Positions 43,277 to 52,608 are shown, counted from the first letter of the stretch. The stretch is 64,000 nt of DNA from G963691885 sp963691885 (GCA_963691885.1 OY829843.1:186001-250000); one strand, 5' to 3'. Notes: generated from the letters alone by a model not told the origin. Numbers and translations are program-made.

Positions 43277-43912
43277 ATGTCGACACCCCATGAAATTGCC
43301 GGATTGCTCCGCCGGGATATGTTGATCGGACAGATCGAACCCGGCGATGAATTGCATCAGGAGGCACTGGCCAGCCGCTTTGGCGTCAGTCGGATGCCCG
43401 TCCGGGACGCACTCAACCTGCTGGCCCGCGACGGCCTGGTTTCCCTGCGGCCTAACCGGGCCAGTCATGTCACCGCACTCTCCCGCGATGAACTGTCGGA
43501 GATTTATGATCTGCGACTGATGCTGGAAGCCGATCTGCTTAAACTCTCCATGCGGAACATAGGGGCAGACGAGCTTGCCCAAATCCGACGGGAGATGCTG
43601 CGCTGTGAGATAGAGGCCGGCACGCAGGATTTCCCGGAGGCGGACTGGAAATTTCACCTGGCCCTCTACACCCCAGCCAAGAGGCCCCGCCAGATCGCAA
43701 TGATCAAGGAATTGCGCGAACTCTGTCAGATCCACCGGGCCGCCTATCTCCGCCTGCAGGAAGACAGCGACAAATGGTCAGACGACCACCGAAAAATTTT
43801 CGAGGCGATTTCAAACCGGCAGACCCGCAACGCGGTAACCTGCCTCAAACAGCACATCAGCGATGCAAGAAACAAACTGTTGAGCGGGATGGCCACGTAC
43901 CACTGTATATGA
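43277..43912 (+). CDS. GntR family regulator (FCD)
   Basis: A 211-residue GntR regulator. The winged-helix part is LLRRDMLIGQIEPGDELHQEALASRFGVSRMPVRDALNLLARDGLV; the C-terminal FCD domain has SEIYDLRLMLEADLLKLSM and ADWKFHLALYTPA, with candidate metal residues D, H and later H. The ATG at 43277 is used; the frame to 43079 is a shadow of the OsmC gene. It diverges from the OsmC-like gene. Confidence 0.88.
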   Translation: MSTPHEIAGLLRRDMLIGQIEPGDELHQEALASRFGVSRMPVRDALNLLARDGLVSLRPNRASHVTALSRDELSEIYDLRLMLEADLLKLSMRNIGADELAQIRREMLRCEIEAGTQDFPEADWKFHLALYTPAKRPRQIAMIKELRELCQIHRAAYLRLQEDSDKWSDDHRKIFEAISNRQTRNAVTCLKQHISDARNKLLSGMATYHCI

Positions 43913-43930
43913 TTCAGATCTCTTTAGGGT

Positions 43931-44914
43931 CTACTCGGCATCTTGCATGATTTGCTCGAGCTGCACATGCCTACAAGTCCGATACAGCTCCGAACCTTTG
44001 ATATTCAAGAAACGCCCATTCCTGCCGGTCAAAAGGCAATTGGGGTGATGTATTGGTACAAACCCAATACAAAAGAACCTTTTAAAAACACTCATGGATG
44101 CATCACAAAACTCGTATAAGCCCGCCATATAGTCAGGCAAATCACCCTCAACGAAATCCAGATCAGCATCAAACAAATCTTGATCAAAATTCGTGGTATA
44201 AACCGTATCAGTCAGTGAACGCCTTAGGTCATTCAACCGTACTAGTAAGGCAAGCTCGGTTCCGCTATAGGTTTGAGTTGCTGCTTTGTGCACTAAGCTA
44301 TGACGTCCCGCAACAAACCCAGTCTGAAGGTATAATTTGTTTATGGCTGAACGCATCGAATGACCTCTCCAGTCGCATTCAGCAACCTTCAGCGCAATTA
44401 ATATACCTGGAAAAGCAGTTTCGGTTCGCCCATAAACTTCAAAGGCATCAAAGAAATCCAGATCTGCACAGCCTTTGCTTACAAATTGCAATGCAACGCG
44501 GAATAAATTGGCATGATCTTTACTATTCTCTGCTAGTTTGGAGATGATCTTTTTGATTTCCGCTCTCAACTCCAAAGCTTCATCAGAGATAAGATCCTCC
44601 AACAATAGAAGATCAGCAAAGGCATAATTCAGAATAATGAGCTGAGTACCCGCATTGCCTAAATCATAGGATCTGCGAAGAAGATCGAGAACAACCCCTT
44701 CTTTAGTTTTGTCATATTTCAAACTCGCTGCGGCGAGGTACTCATACCACCCATCCTCCGAGGGAAGACCGGGCACATCATCGATGTTCTGATAATCGGA
44801 TAAGGAGGCGAGGAAATTCAAAGCCTCATCCTTTTCGGACGGACGCAGGCTTCCGGCATTGGCACCAACGGGCGCTGCCAACAGCAAAATTATCAGAAGT
44901 CCAACTAAACGAGC
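43931..44914 (-). CDS. Exported protein of unknown function
   Basis: A protein of about 327 residues with a clear signal peptide (LVGLLIILLLAAPVGANAG) and no other membrane span. The rest is mainly helical (WYEYLAAASLKYDKTKEGVVLDLLRRSYDLGNAGTQL) and may form Sel1/TPR-like helical repeats, although I see no exact consensus. It contains several Cys near the C-terminus (EFCDAS, FCIGF, NCLL, TCRHV), possibly disulfides. An upstream ATG at 44968 gives an 18-residue longer, basic N-terminus. The gene is AT-richer than its neighbours, which suggests separate origin. Confidence 0.6.
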   Translation of the reverse strand, partial: ARLVGLLIILLLAAPVGANAGSLRPSEKDEALNFLASLSDYQNIDDVPGLPSEDGWYEYLAAASLKYDKTKEGVVLDLLRRSYDLGNAGTQLIILNYAFADLLLLEDLISDEALELRAEIKKIISKLAENSKDHANLFRVALQFVSKGCADLDFFDAFEVYGRTETAFPGILIALKVAECDWRGHSMRSAINKLYLQTGFVAGRHSLVHKAATQTYSGTELALLVRLNDLRRSLTDTVYTTNFDQDLFDADLDFVEGDLPDYMAGLYEFCDASMSVFKRFFCIGFVPIHHPNCLLTGRNGRFLNIKGSELYRTCRHVQLEQIMQDAE

Positions 44915-45007
44915 CATGCTGACCTTACGGATCCCCCGTTTTTTTGACCCTGGTAAACGGATTTTCATACATCACTGTTTCTTACATGATAAGCTAGAGA
45001 GTATAGC

Positions 45008-45046
45008 AAAGCGCATCAACCTCTGGCTGAACTCCAGAAGCGCTTT
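45008..45046 (-). terminator. Probable terminator of the EamA-like gene
   Basis: On the - strand AAAGCGC and GCGCTTT pair, enclosing a second stem TCTGG..CCAGA. It starts eight bases after the EamA-like stop. The U-tract is short, so efficiency is uncertain. Confidence 0.4.
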
Positions 45047-45053
45047 ATGCCCC

Positions 45054-46013
45054 CTATTTCGCCTTGGCGGACCAGGCGAGGCCGAAGCAGATTGCAACAA
45101 TGGCGAGGACTTCTATCACCTCCGGCTGTTCACCCAGCAGGGGAATGCCGATCAGCATCGCAATCCCCGGCGTCAAGGCGGCGAAGAGGGAGGCGGACGG
45201 GCCGATCAGACGGATGGCTGCGGTATAGGTGATCATGGCAATCACCCCGCTGATCACACCCTGAAAAACGCCCTGCAGGATAATATCCTGATATGGCGCG
45301 GTCAGCAGCGTTGATCCAGATTGCCAGAAAAGCAGGGGCAGGAACGGGATCGATCCGATATTGATCAGGAAGGCGGTCTTGATCGCCGTCAGATTTGCCG
45401 AACGCAGGGCATGGGTGAACACTGCCCAGCTCGCGGCCCCGGTCAATAAGAGAAGATGGCCGCGCCAGCGCCCGTCGCCCGCCTGCGACACGCCTTCCCA
45501 GGCAAAGACCAGAACGCCTCCAACAATGATGGCAAAGGCCGCCCCTTTAGCCGGGCCAATCTTTTGTCCAAAAAACAGTACACCGAACAGGGCCACGAAC
45601 ATCGGCATGGACCCTGGCAGCATCGCACCAACGTCAGCGATCGGGGCGTATTTCATGCCAATCGAAACGACCGTGATGAAGAGGGCACCGCCCGTTACAG
45701 TCAGCAGGATACCCCGTCGCCACCCCAGCGCCCTGAAGTCGAAACCGTCGCCTTCCCCAAAGATTGTCCGTCCGAACAGGGTTTGGGCATATATCACCGG
45801 CACCAGCACCAGACTGGCGATCACAAACCGCAGGATCGCGGTATCGCCCGGCGTCAGGGACGAGGTGACCCCCATCCGCGTGATGTTCAGCCAACTGCCC
45901 CAGATCAGAATTGTGACCAGCGCCGCCACAGAACCCAGCAGAACGCGACGGGTTTCCGGCATTTCATCTGTGCTGTTTTTTGCTGGAGGGTTCGACTGCG
46001 CTGGCGCAGACAT
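45054..46013 (-). CDS. DMT family transporter (EamA)
   Basis: A 319-residue membrane protein with ten hydrophobic segments in two EamA repeats. The first repeat shows LVTILIWGSWLNITRMGV and FVIASLVLVPVIYAQTLF; the second repeat has GAASWAVFTHALRSANLTAI and ends ALTPGIAMLIGIPLLGEQPEVIEVLAIVAICFGLAW. Such proteins export metabolites such as amino acids. The ATG at 46013 follows AAGGAGAACC; the ATG at 46040 is less likely. Confidence 0.9.
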   Translation of the reverse strand: MSAPAQSNPPAKNSTDEMPETRRVLLGSVAALVTILIWGSWLNITRMGVTSSLTPGDTAILRFVIASLVLVPVIYAQTLFGRTIFGEGDGFDFRALGWRRGILLTVTGGALFITVVSIGMKYAPIADVGAMLPGSMPMFVALFGVLFFGQKIGPAKGAAFAIIVGGVLVFAWEGVSQAGDGRWRGHLLLLTGAASWAVFTHALRSANLTAIKTAFLINIGSIPFLPLLFWQSGSTLLTAPYQDIILQGVFQGVISGVIAMITYTAAIRLIGPSASLFAALTPGIAMLIGIPLLGEQPEVIEVLAIVAICFGLAWSAKAK

Positions 46014-46104
46014 GCGGTTCTCCTTAAAGGACCTGTTCACAAAAGCAGGCCATCACTGAACCGCTACGATACCATCTAAACCGTATATAAGAATTTCAAT
46101 CCGC

Positions 46105-46872
46105 TCAATCGCGATAATCCGGTTCCTCCTCGTCGAGGATTTCGCGGATGGCGCGGAGGTGATTGTCGCAGCTTTCCGGATAGTCCAGCCATTCCTGACA
46201 GGTCGTCGAGGCAACCTCATCCGACAAGACATTTAACTCCCGACCCGAAGACAGTGCCGTAATCAATGTCTCGCAGGCCTTCTCAAAATAGTACAGCTCG
46301 TCAAAGGCGGTCGCGACATTCGGGCCGGTCGTCATGACACCGTGGTTGCCCATCAACAATACGGATTTGTTGCCAAGGGTGGTCGAAAGGCGTTCCGCCT
46401 CATCGCCCAGCCCCATTCCGGAAAAGCCATCATCGAAGGCAATGCGGCCATAGAAGCGGGCCGTATTCTGATCAATGGGGGGCATGGATGGATCCTTCAG
46501 AGTTGCCAGAGCTGTCGCATATTTCGGATGCAGATGGATCAGGCAGCGGACATTCGGATTGTTCCGATGCATCGCGCCATGGATGGCCCAGGCGGTCGGG
46601 TCGGGCGCGTTGTCCTGCGCCATGGTGCTTTCATCATCCGCGTCCAGCAGCAGCAGGTCACTTGCCTTGATCCGTGAGAAATGGCGATGCCGCGGGTTGA
46701 TCAGGAATTTCCGACCATCGTCACTGACCGCCAGACTGAAATGATTGGCGATGCCCTCATGCATGTTGAGCCGGGCCGTCCAGCGAAACGCCGCTGCCAG
46801 ATCGATCTTTGCCTCTTTTATCGCCTCAGATTCCTGGTCGGGACGGGAATAGGCAGCAACAGTGGCGGTCAT
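46105..46872 (-). CDS. Class II aldolase/adducin family protein
   Basis: A 255-residue member of the fuculose-aldolase-like family. Landmarks are ARLNMHEGIANHFSLAV, RCLIHLHPKYATALATL with the metal-binding His-x-His, and LMGNHGVMTTGPNVATAFDELYYFE with the third His. Members act as zinc-dependent aldolases or decarboxylases, but many paralogs are of unknown substrate. The ATG at 46872 follows GGAGGAAAG. It stands alone upstream of the EamA-like gene, which may be co-expressed. Confidence 0.87.
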   Translation of the reverse strand: MTATVAAYSRPDQESEAIKEAKIDLAAAFRWTARLNMHEGIANHFSLAVSDDGRKFLINPRHRHFSRIKASDLLLLDADDESTMAQDNAPDPTAWAIHGAMHRNNPNVRCLIHLHPKYATALATLKDPSMPPIDQNTARFYGRIAFDDGFSGMGLGDEAERLSTTLGNKSVLLMGNHGVMTTGPNVATAFDELYYFEKACETLITALSSGRELNVLSDEVASTTCQEWLDYPESCDNHLRAIREILDEEEPDYRD

Positions 46873-47028
46873 GATCTTTCCTCCAGAAGGGCGGCGCTTG
46901 TATCGGGACAGGTGAACATTCTTGGTGAAAACCGGAAACGACACAAACGCAAAAATTGAGGGCGTGTAATTAGTCTGACTAATGGGTTTCTAATGTCTCG
47001 TGCTTGCCTTTCTTGAGGCAACGCGAAA

Positions 47029-47532
47029 TCAGAACCAGTGATACGATCCAATCATATGGGTGTTGGTTTGCCCATCCGCAGTCAGGGGGCACAGTATTCT
47101 CTCGAACGTCTGGTAATCTCTGGAGTTTGTCGTATTGGGCCCTTGTTTGTAATGCACCGCGCCGGTATCGCAGACAGCATTGAAAACGGTATCATAGTCC
47201 AGCATCGCCCCTGCGGGGTGCACTTCATCAACAAACATCCCCGTTACATCGCGCCCGTTCATGGTGGTGTGAAACGTCCCGGCCAGACGATAACGAAAGC
47301 GGACGGTTTCATCATCATCGGCAGAAACGACACGTTCGTAAATCATGATGCCTGGTAAAATATCGGGGATGTCGACCGGATCAATCGACCTTTTCAGAAC
47401 CAGGCCATTTGCATCGCGCTTGGAAAGCCAATAATCAAGCAGGATCTGCAGACGTTCATTCAAGTTCTGCGGCCAATCCCCCAATTTAAGAAAATTGTTT
47501 TTCTCCTGCATTACTTCCCAGACCGGATGCAT
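47029..47532 (-). CDS. Small PAS domain protein
   Basis: A 167-residue protein composed of one PAS-like domain of the kind common in Rhodospirillales-type genomes. The core is LLDYWLSKRDANGLVLKRSIDPVDIPDILPGIMIYERV, then FRYRLAGTFHTTMNGRDVTG and, near the C-terminus, YQTFERILCPLTADGQTNTHMIGSYHWF. It has no effector domain. A relative of the same general layout is encoded at 54266, though sequence identity is modest. The role may be sensory, through protein interaction. Confidence 0.75.
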   Translation of the reverse strand: MHPVWEVMQEKNNFLKLGDWPQNLNERLQILLDYWLSKRDANGLVLKRSIDPVDIPDILPGIMIYERVVSADDDETVRFRYRLAGTFHTTMNGRDVTGMFVDEVHPAGAMLDYDTVFNAVCDTGAVHYKQGPNTTNSRDYQTFERILCPLTADGQTNTHMIGSYHWF

Positions 47533-47725
47533 GGAAGGTCAAAAAACACCAAAGTATTAGTAGGCATATCCGGCAATTCCCAACGTGGCTAATAACGTCG
47601 GAACCTATACCAATCCAGGGCAAAGATCCAATGACATAAATCAAGTTATCCACATACCGCACTCATCCAAACCCAAATCATGGCAATGAATGAAACAAAC
47701 GGGTGACTTACCGCCTCAGTCCTGG

Positions 47726-48361
47726 CTAAAACGCGGCAGCAATATGGGCAGCAGCCCGCACACCATCTATGAAACGTGCCTGAACCCTGTTTCCGGATCT
47801 CTCCGCGATGTCAATCATGCCCCCGCATCCAAGAATGATGCTTTGAACATTGTCTTCCCTGTCGGCAACCTCCGCTTCCGCAATAACGCGGGAGGCCGCG
47901 TTCCCTGGATCACGTTCCAGATCCAGAACCGGCACGCCACTGGCCCGCACCCGACCAAGCTGGCCGGTCAATCCATACCGGGCGATGTTTTCTTCCAATA
48001 CAGGAATAGAGACATCAAGCGTGGTGACAACCGAGAAGCGGTTTCCGGTGAGGGCAGCCATATGATAGGCGGCCTGCCCGATCCCTACGACGGGACATTT
48101 GGCGCGCGCTCTACTTTCAAACAGGCCGGTATCGTCAAAACAGGCGATGATAATCGCCTCAGCACCGGCATCCGATGCCCTTCCGACCAGGTCCAGAAGC
48201 GGCGGGGTCGCCAGATCACCATCTGCCCGCCCCTGTATGGCTGGTGGTCCATCCACCGATGTCCACCCTTCAAACCTTTTCCAGGGTGCGGTTTCCCGGG
48301 CCGTTGTCACCATCGCTGTGGTCATGGACTCGGTCGAATTGGGATTGATCAGGATGATCAT
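47726..48361 (-). CDS. Aspartate/glutamate/hydantoin racemase family protein
   Basis: A 211-residue racemase-like enzyme: MIILINPNSTESMTTAMV at the start, ADAEAIIIACFDDTGL-like segment with the first catalytic Cys (IIIACFDD), and a second Cys in SIILGCGGMIDIAE. These two Cys are the acid-base pair of Asp/Glu racemases and hydantoin racemase. Its ATG overlaps the stop of the permease gene by four bases (ATGA), so it is the last gene of the ABC transporter operon. This suggests that the imported compound is an amino-acid derivative, hydantoin or allantoin-like molecule. Confidence 0.87.
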   Translation of the reverse strand: MIILINPNSTESMTTAMVTTARETAPWKRFEGWTSVDGPPAIQGRADGDLATPPLLDLVGRASDAGAEAIIIACFDDTGLFESRARAKCPVVGIGQAAYHMAALTGNRFSVVTTLDVSIPVLEENIARYGLTGQLGRVRASGVPVLDLERDPGNAASRVIAEAEVADREDNVQSIILGCGGMIDIAERSGNRVQARFIDGVRAAAHIAAAF

Positions 48362-49197
48362 ACCATCCCCTTGCCCGCGTCAGAGCCCGCCCGCGCTTTC
48401 CGCCTGGCACTCCACCACGTGATGCCCAGGAACAATGCGATAATGATCAGGGAAAATGCCGTGGTGAGTGTGCCCAGCGCATAGAGCACTGGTGTCGTGA
48501 CATTTGTCGTCATCCCGAAAATTTCGAGGGGAAGTGTGTTATAGCTCCCGGCCGTCAACAAGGTCCGGGCAAACTCGTCGTAACTGAGCGTGAACCCAAA
48601 CAAGGCAACCCCAATCAGGGAAGGTGCGATGATCGGCAAAACCACATAGCGCAGCGTTTGCCAGGAGCTGGCCCCCAGATCTCTCGCCGCCTCTTCATAG
48701 CTTTTGTCAAAGCGGTTGAAGACGGCAAACATGATCAAAAGACCAAATGGCAATGTCCAGGTCAGTTGCGCGCCCAGACCCGATGTCGACCAATGCACAT
48801 CGGTCCCCGTTTGCGAGAACATCAAACCCACACCAAGTGAAATCAGGATGGAGGGGATCACGAGTGAGGTGATTATCAGATAAAAAAGAATGCTGGAGCC
48901 TGGAAAGCGTTTGCGAAATGCCAGTCCCCCCATGACGGAGACGACCACTGTGACCACCATAACAATGAGGCCCAGCACAAAACTGCGCCAGAAGCTGCCC
49001 CAGATATCGCCAACGGCCTGTTGTTCAAACAAGTCGGCGAACCAGTGAACCGAGACCCCGCGCATAGGGAAGGTCAACCCGCCCCCTGGCCCCTGAAAGG
49101 AGAGGATGCCGATGGTGACCGTCGGCCCATAGAGGAAGATCAGAAAGCAGACAAAGAAGCCGGCCAGGATGTAGAAGGATCTGGAGCGCTTCTCCAT
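48358..49197 (-). CDS. ABC transporter permease (PotC-like)
   Basis: A 279-residue inner-membrane permease with six hydrophobic segments and the cytoplasmic EAA loop (YEEAARDLGASSWQTLRYVVLPIIAPSLIGVALFGFTLSYDEFA). The overall pattern fits the PotC type of the polyamine/opine/phosphonate family. It starts two bases after the PotB-like permease gene and its end overlaps the racemase start. With the PotB-like protein it makes the translocation channel. Confidence 0.92.
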   Translation of the reverse strand: MEKRSRSFYILAGFFVCFLIFLYGPTVTIGILSFQGPGGGLTFPMRGVSVHWFADLFEQQAVGDIWGSFWRSFVLGLIVMVVTVVVSVMGGLAFRKRFPGSSILFYLIITSLVIPSILISLGVGLMFSQTGTDVHWSTSGLGAQLTWTLPFGLLIMFAVFNRFDKSYEEAARDLGASSWQTLRYVVLPIIAPSLIGVALFGFTLSYDEFARTLLTAGSYNTLPLEIFGMTTNVTTPVLYALGTLTTAFSLIIIALFLGITWWSARRKARAGSDAGKGMV

Positions 49198-49199
49198 CC

Positions 49200-50063
49200 C
49201 TACAGCTCCTTCCGGATATCAACAAATCGCAGCAATATACCGATCACAATCAGAACGGTCAGCAACAGGACAACAGCCGTTGAAGCCGCTGACGGATAGG
49301 CCAGCAATGCGATGTCGTTGGAGATCAGGCGACCGACATTGGCAGACTGACTGCCAGACATGAACCGGACGGTGATAAAATCCCCCATCACCAGCGTGAC
49401 CACAAAGATCGTCCCGATCATGATGCCCGGCTTGGTCAGGGGAATGATGACATTCCACAGCACCTGTGCAGAAGAGGCGCCGGCATCCCGCGCTGCCTCA
49501 ATCAGCGATTTATCAATCCGCATCATCGTGTTGAAAATCGGCACCACCATGAACAAGGTATAAAGATGAACAAAAGCGAGGATCACGGCGAAATCGCTGA
49601 ACAACAGCCACTCAACGGGCTCGTCAATCACACCCATCGAAATCAGCGTTGAATTGGCAATGCCGTTGCGTCCCAAAAATGGAATCCAGCTGATCATGCG
49701 GATGATATTGGAGGTCCAGAACGGAATGGTGCAAAGCAGGAAAAGCGCGATCTGCCAGGTCAATGTCCGGACATGAAAGGCCAGGAAATATGCGACAGTA
49801 AAGCCGATCACCAGGGTGAACGCCCAGGTAATCAAGGCATATTTAAATGTATTAAAGAAGACATTGTAGGTAACGGAAGAGCCAAACAGGAACTCGTAAT
49901 TCTCCCAGACAAAAGCCGGGATGATCGAGAACTCGGTCGCGCGCCAGAAACTGACAACCACGATCAGGCCAATCGGCACAACGAGGAACAACAACAAGAC
50001 AAGGGTCAATGGTGTGGCCATCAACCAACCGCTCACTGCCCTGTTCTGAAGTATTTTTTCCAT
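49200..50063 (-). CDS. ABC transporter permease (PotB-like)
   Basis: A 287-residue inner-membrane permease with six helices. The EAA loop is LIEAARDAGASSAQVLWNVIIPLTKPGIMIGTIFVVTLVMGDFIT, and the first helix reads LMATPLTLVLLLFLVVPIGLIVVVSF, as in PotB-type proteins. The ATG at 50063 (MEKILQNRAVSG) has TAGGT upstream and is preferred to the ATG at 50105, which lies in an intercistronic hairpin. It follows the binding-protein gene by 58 nt. Confidence 0.92.
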   Translation of the reverse strand: MEKILQNRAVSGWLMATPLTLVLLLFLVVPIGLIVVVSFWRATEFSIIPAFVWENYEFLFGSSVTYNVFFNTFKYALITWAFTLVIGFTVAYFLAFHVRTLTWQIALFLLCTIPFWTSNIIRMISWIPFLGRNGIANSTLISMGVIDEPVEWLLFSDFAVILAFVHLYTLFMVVPIFNTMMRIDKSLIEAARDAGASSAQVLWNVIIPLTKPGIMIGTIFVVTLVMGDFITVRFMSGSQSANVGRLISNDIALLAYPSAASTAVVLLLTVLIVIGILLRFVDIRKEL

Positions 50064-50078
50064 TGGCGACCTACAGTG

Positions 50079-50105
50079 ATGGGGGTGCCAGCGCGACACC
50101 CCCAT
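50079..50105 (-). other. Intercistronic hairpin in the ABC operon
   Basis: ATGGGGGTG (50079-50087) and CACCCCCAT (50097-50105) make a perfect 9-bp stem with a 9-nt loop, with no T-run. It lies between the binding-protein gene and the first permease gene, where such hairpins commonly protect the upstream mRNA and raise binding-protein output over that of the membrane parts. Confidence 0.65.
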
Positions 50106-50121
50106 ACTTCTGTTCAGTTCA

Positions 50122-51384
50122 TCAAGCGGCGATGAACTCGTTCCATTTGCGTACCATGTACTGGTTCTCGTCCATCACTGCGTTCCAGCAGGCGACGGAG
50201 CCCATTCGGTCATAGAAGGAACCGCCGTCACGCACCTCACCCGCCTTAGCAAGCGGATCGCCAAACGGCGAGGTGATCACATCGGTTGCTTCCTTACCTT
50301 CGAACCAGAAGCCCCACTCGTTCTCAGACATGTAGTTCTTGGAGGTTTCCGGCACGGCGGAGTAATAGCCCTGACGCATCAGGAAGCCGCCCACCCAGCC
50401 ATCGAGATACCAGTTGATATACTCGTAAGCTGCATCACGCTCGAGACCGGTGAGCGCCGCGGAAAGACCGATGCCACCACCCCAGCTGCGATACCCTTCT
50501 TCCAAAGGCTGATAGACACAGGGAATGCCCTTGGACTTGACGGCGGTGATGGCGGGCGACCACATCGACTGAATCACAACTTCGCCCGACGCCATCAGGT
50601 TCACACTCTCATCAAAGGACTTCCAGAAGGCACGGAACTGGCCGTTCTTCTTCGCTTCAGTGAAGATGCCGATCGTCAGATCAATCTCTTCTTTCGTCAT
50701 ATTGCCTTTGTCGGGGTATTTGTACTCACCCATGGACTCAACAACCATCGCCATATCCATAATGCCGATGGAGGAGATGTCGAGGATCGATGCCTTACCC
50801 TTGAACTCGGGGTTCAATAATTCAGACCAATTGCTGATCGGGCGCTTGATCAGATCCGGACGAATGCCAAGCGTATCGGCGTTGTAGATTGTCGGGATCA
50901 AAGTCATCCAGCCGGATTCTTCATTCACGAATTCCGTGCCATCGGGACCGGATGTAAAGCCGACTGAATGCGGGGCGGTACCCTGAGCAATCGTGCTTTC
51001 AGGCGTTAGCTTGCCATTGCGGAAAATGCCGACAATCTTGTCGTAATTCTTGATCTTGGAGGTATCCATCGGCTGCAGGTTGCCGGTCGGCCAGACCTTT
51101 TTGCAGATCCAATACTCAATATCCGCAATATCAAAACTGTTAGGCTGGGTCGCCGCACGCTGGGTGACGCTGTCCGAATCCAGCGCCGTCATTTCCAGAG
51201 TAAAGCCCAGATCCTCTTTAACTTTTGCTGCCACCTCGTTGAGGTTGGAAACACCTGTTCCGAACTGGCGCAGGGTCACATCCTTGATGTTCTGTGCCCA
51301 GATGGTCGGGGCCCCTAACACGGTTCCGGCGGCAAAGGCGGCGCCACCTTTCAACACTGTTCTTCTGCTTGGTTTCGTCATCAC
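50122..51384 (-). CDS. ABC transporter substrate-binding protein (PotD/PotF-like)
   Basis: A 420-residue periplasmic binding protein. It begins with a twin-arginine-type signal, KPSRRTVLKGGAAFAAGTVLG, with AP and W following, typical for this subgroup. The mature protein has FEGKASILDISSIGIMDMA and a binding cleft region SGEVVIQSMWSPAITAVKSKGIPCVY, the polyamine-like family layout; residues for polyamine recognition cannot be confirmed. It is the second gene of the operon, 28 nt after the ATPase gene. Confidence 0.9.
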   Translation of the reverse strand: MMTKPSRRTVLKGGAAFAAGTVLGAPTIWAQNIKDVTLRQFGTGVSNLNEVAAKVKEDLGFTLEMTALDSDSVTQRAATQPNSFDIADIEYWICKKVWPTGNLQPMDTSKIKNYDKIVGIFRNGKLTPESTIAQGTAPHSVGFTSGPDGTEFVNEESGWMTLIPTIYNADTLGIRPDLIKRPISNWSELLNPEFKGKASILDISSIGIMDMAMVVESMGEYKYPDKGNMTKEEIDLTIGIFTEAKKNGQFRAFWKSFDESVNLMASGEVVIQSMWSPAITAVKSKGIPCVYQPLEEGYRSWGGGIGLSAALTGLERDAAYEYINWYLDGWVGGFLMRQGYYSAVPETSKNYMSENEWGFWFEGKEATDVITSPFGDPLAKAGEVRDGGSFYDRMGSVACWNAVMDENQYMVRKWNEFIAA

Positions 51385-51411
51385 TCTATTCTCCTGTTCT
51401 CTGTAAAAGTT

Positions 51412-52398
51412 TTAGTGCGTCAGTTTTTGAAGGTCGTCTGGTTCCCAGGTCAGACCGACGCGATCGCCCGGGTTGTAAGGGTGATTAAAGAAGTCTTTGT
51501 CGGACATGACGACGGTAACGTCCTGATCGCCAACCGCGCGGGCCGTTACGACCATATGCGTACCCTGAAACTCAATCGCGGTGATGGTTGCCTCAAGCAG
51601 GCCTGAACCTGCCCCTGCCAATCGCACTGCATCTGATCGAATGGCAAAATGCCCGTCAGCCAGGGCGATCACATTGTGCCCACCCATAAAGCGGGCTACG
51701 AATTCCGTCTTCGGCGCGTTGAAAACATCGCGGGCAGAGCCGGCTTGCTCGATCACCGCGTTGTTCATAACAACCACTTCATCGGCAAGCGCCAGCGCCT
51801 CGTCCTGACCATGGGTAACATGGACAAAGCTGATCTGAAGTTCCCGTTGCAGCTTCTTCAACTCGGCCCGCATCCGAATTCTCAAGAAAGGGTCGAGAGC
51901 AGAGAGCGGCTCATCCAACAGCAAGGCTTGGGGTTTGGTAATCAATGCACGGGCCAGGGCCACCCTCTGTTGCTGCCCGCCGGACAGTTGATCCGGCATC
52001 CGCTCGCTTAGCTCGGCCAGGTCAACGAGATCCAGCATCTCATCTGCGGCCGCTTTGCGGACTTTCGCATCTACGCCCTTCATTTTGAGGCTGAAGGAAA
52101 CATTCTCCGCAACCGAGAGATGAGGAAAGAGTGCGTAGTTCTGAAACATCATCGCCGTGCCGCGCTTTGCCGGCGGCAGATGGGAAATGTCGCGCCCCCC
52201 CAAAAGTATCACACCGTCAGAAACCTCTTCATGGCCAGCGATCATTCGCAGTGTCGATGATTTCCCGCAGCCAGACGGGCCAAGAAGACACGTGTAACTC
52301 CCCGGTTGAAACCGATGGTTGATACCGTCTACGGCAACCATGCTGCCATAGACTTTGGTGACGCTAACCAGCTCAAGCTCACTAGCGGAGACGGTCAT
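51412..52398 (-). CDS. ABC transporter ATP-binding protein (PotA-like)
   Basis: A 328-residue ATPase subunit. Walker A is GPSGCGKSST, the signature is LSGGQQQRVALARAL, Walker B is ALLLDEPLSALDPFLR and the switch His is in THGQDEALAL. A C-terminal TOBE-like regulatory domain follows (VALAD..IRSDAVRLAG). The ATG at 52398 follows GGGAGGTTC; the frame runs up to 52512 but that part is the promoter region. It is the first gene of the operon ATPase - binding protein - permease - permease - racemase. Confidence 0.92.
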   Translation of the reverse strand: MTVSASELELVSVTKVYGSMVAVDGINHRFQPGSYTCLLGPSGCGKSSTLRMIAGHEEVSDGVILLGGRDISHLPPAKRGTAMMFQNYALFPHLSVAENVSFSLKMKGVDAKVRKAAADEMLDLVDLAELSERMPDQLSGGQQQRVALARALITKPQALLLDEPLSALDPFLRIRMRAELKKLQRELQISFVHVTHGQDEALALADEVVVMNNAVIEQAGSARDVFNAPKTEFVARFMGGHNVIALADGHFAIRSDAVRLAGAGSGLLEATITAIEFQGTHMVVTARAVGDQDVTVVMSDKDFFNHPYNPGDRVGLTWEPDDLQKLTH

Positions 52399-52516
52399 CG
52401 AACCTCCCAACAGGCAGTGGCACAGCTTCTGAACCAATAAAAACGGTTGCCGAAAACCCGAAGTCAGGCCAATTTTGCAATTGCGTTTCGCACATGCACC
52501 AATTATGAACACAATG

Positions 52517-52526
52517 TTGTATACAA
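52517..52526. promoter_or_regulatory. GntR operator candidate TTGTATACAA
   Basis: TTGTATACAA is a perfect 10-bp palindrome of the FCD-type GntR consensus (TNGTNNNACNA), located in the 210-bp divergent interval between the ABC operon and the GntR gene. It lies about 120 nt from the ABC start and 83 nt from the GntR start, so it could control both. Confidence 0.6.
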
Positions 52527-52608
52527 TACAATGAATTTTTGATCACAAAAATAAGTACACTTGTCGGAGTGACCATCTTCTGACACAGATGTTCTCGCGA
52601 GAACGCTT

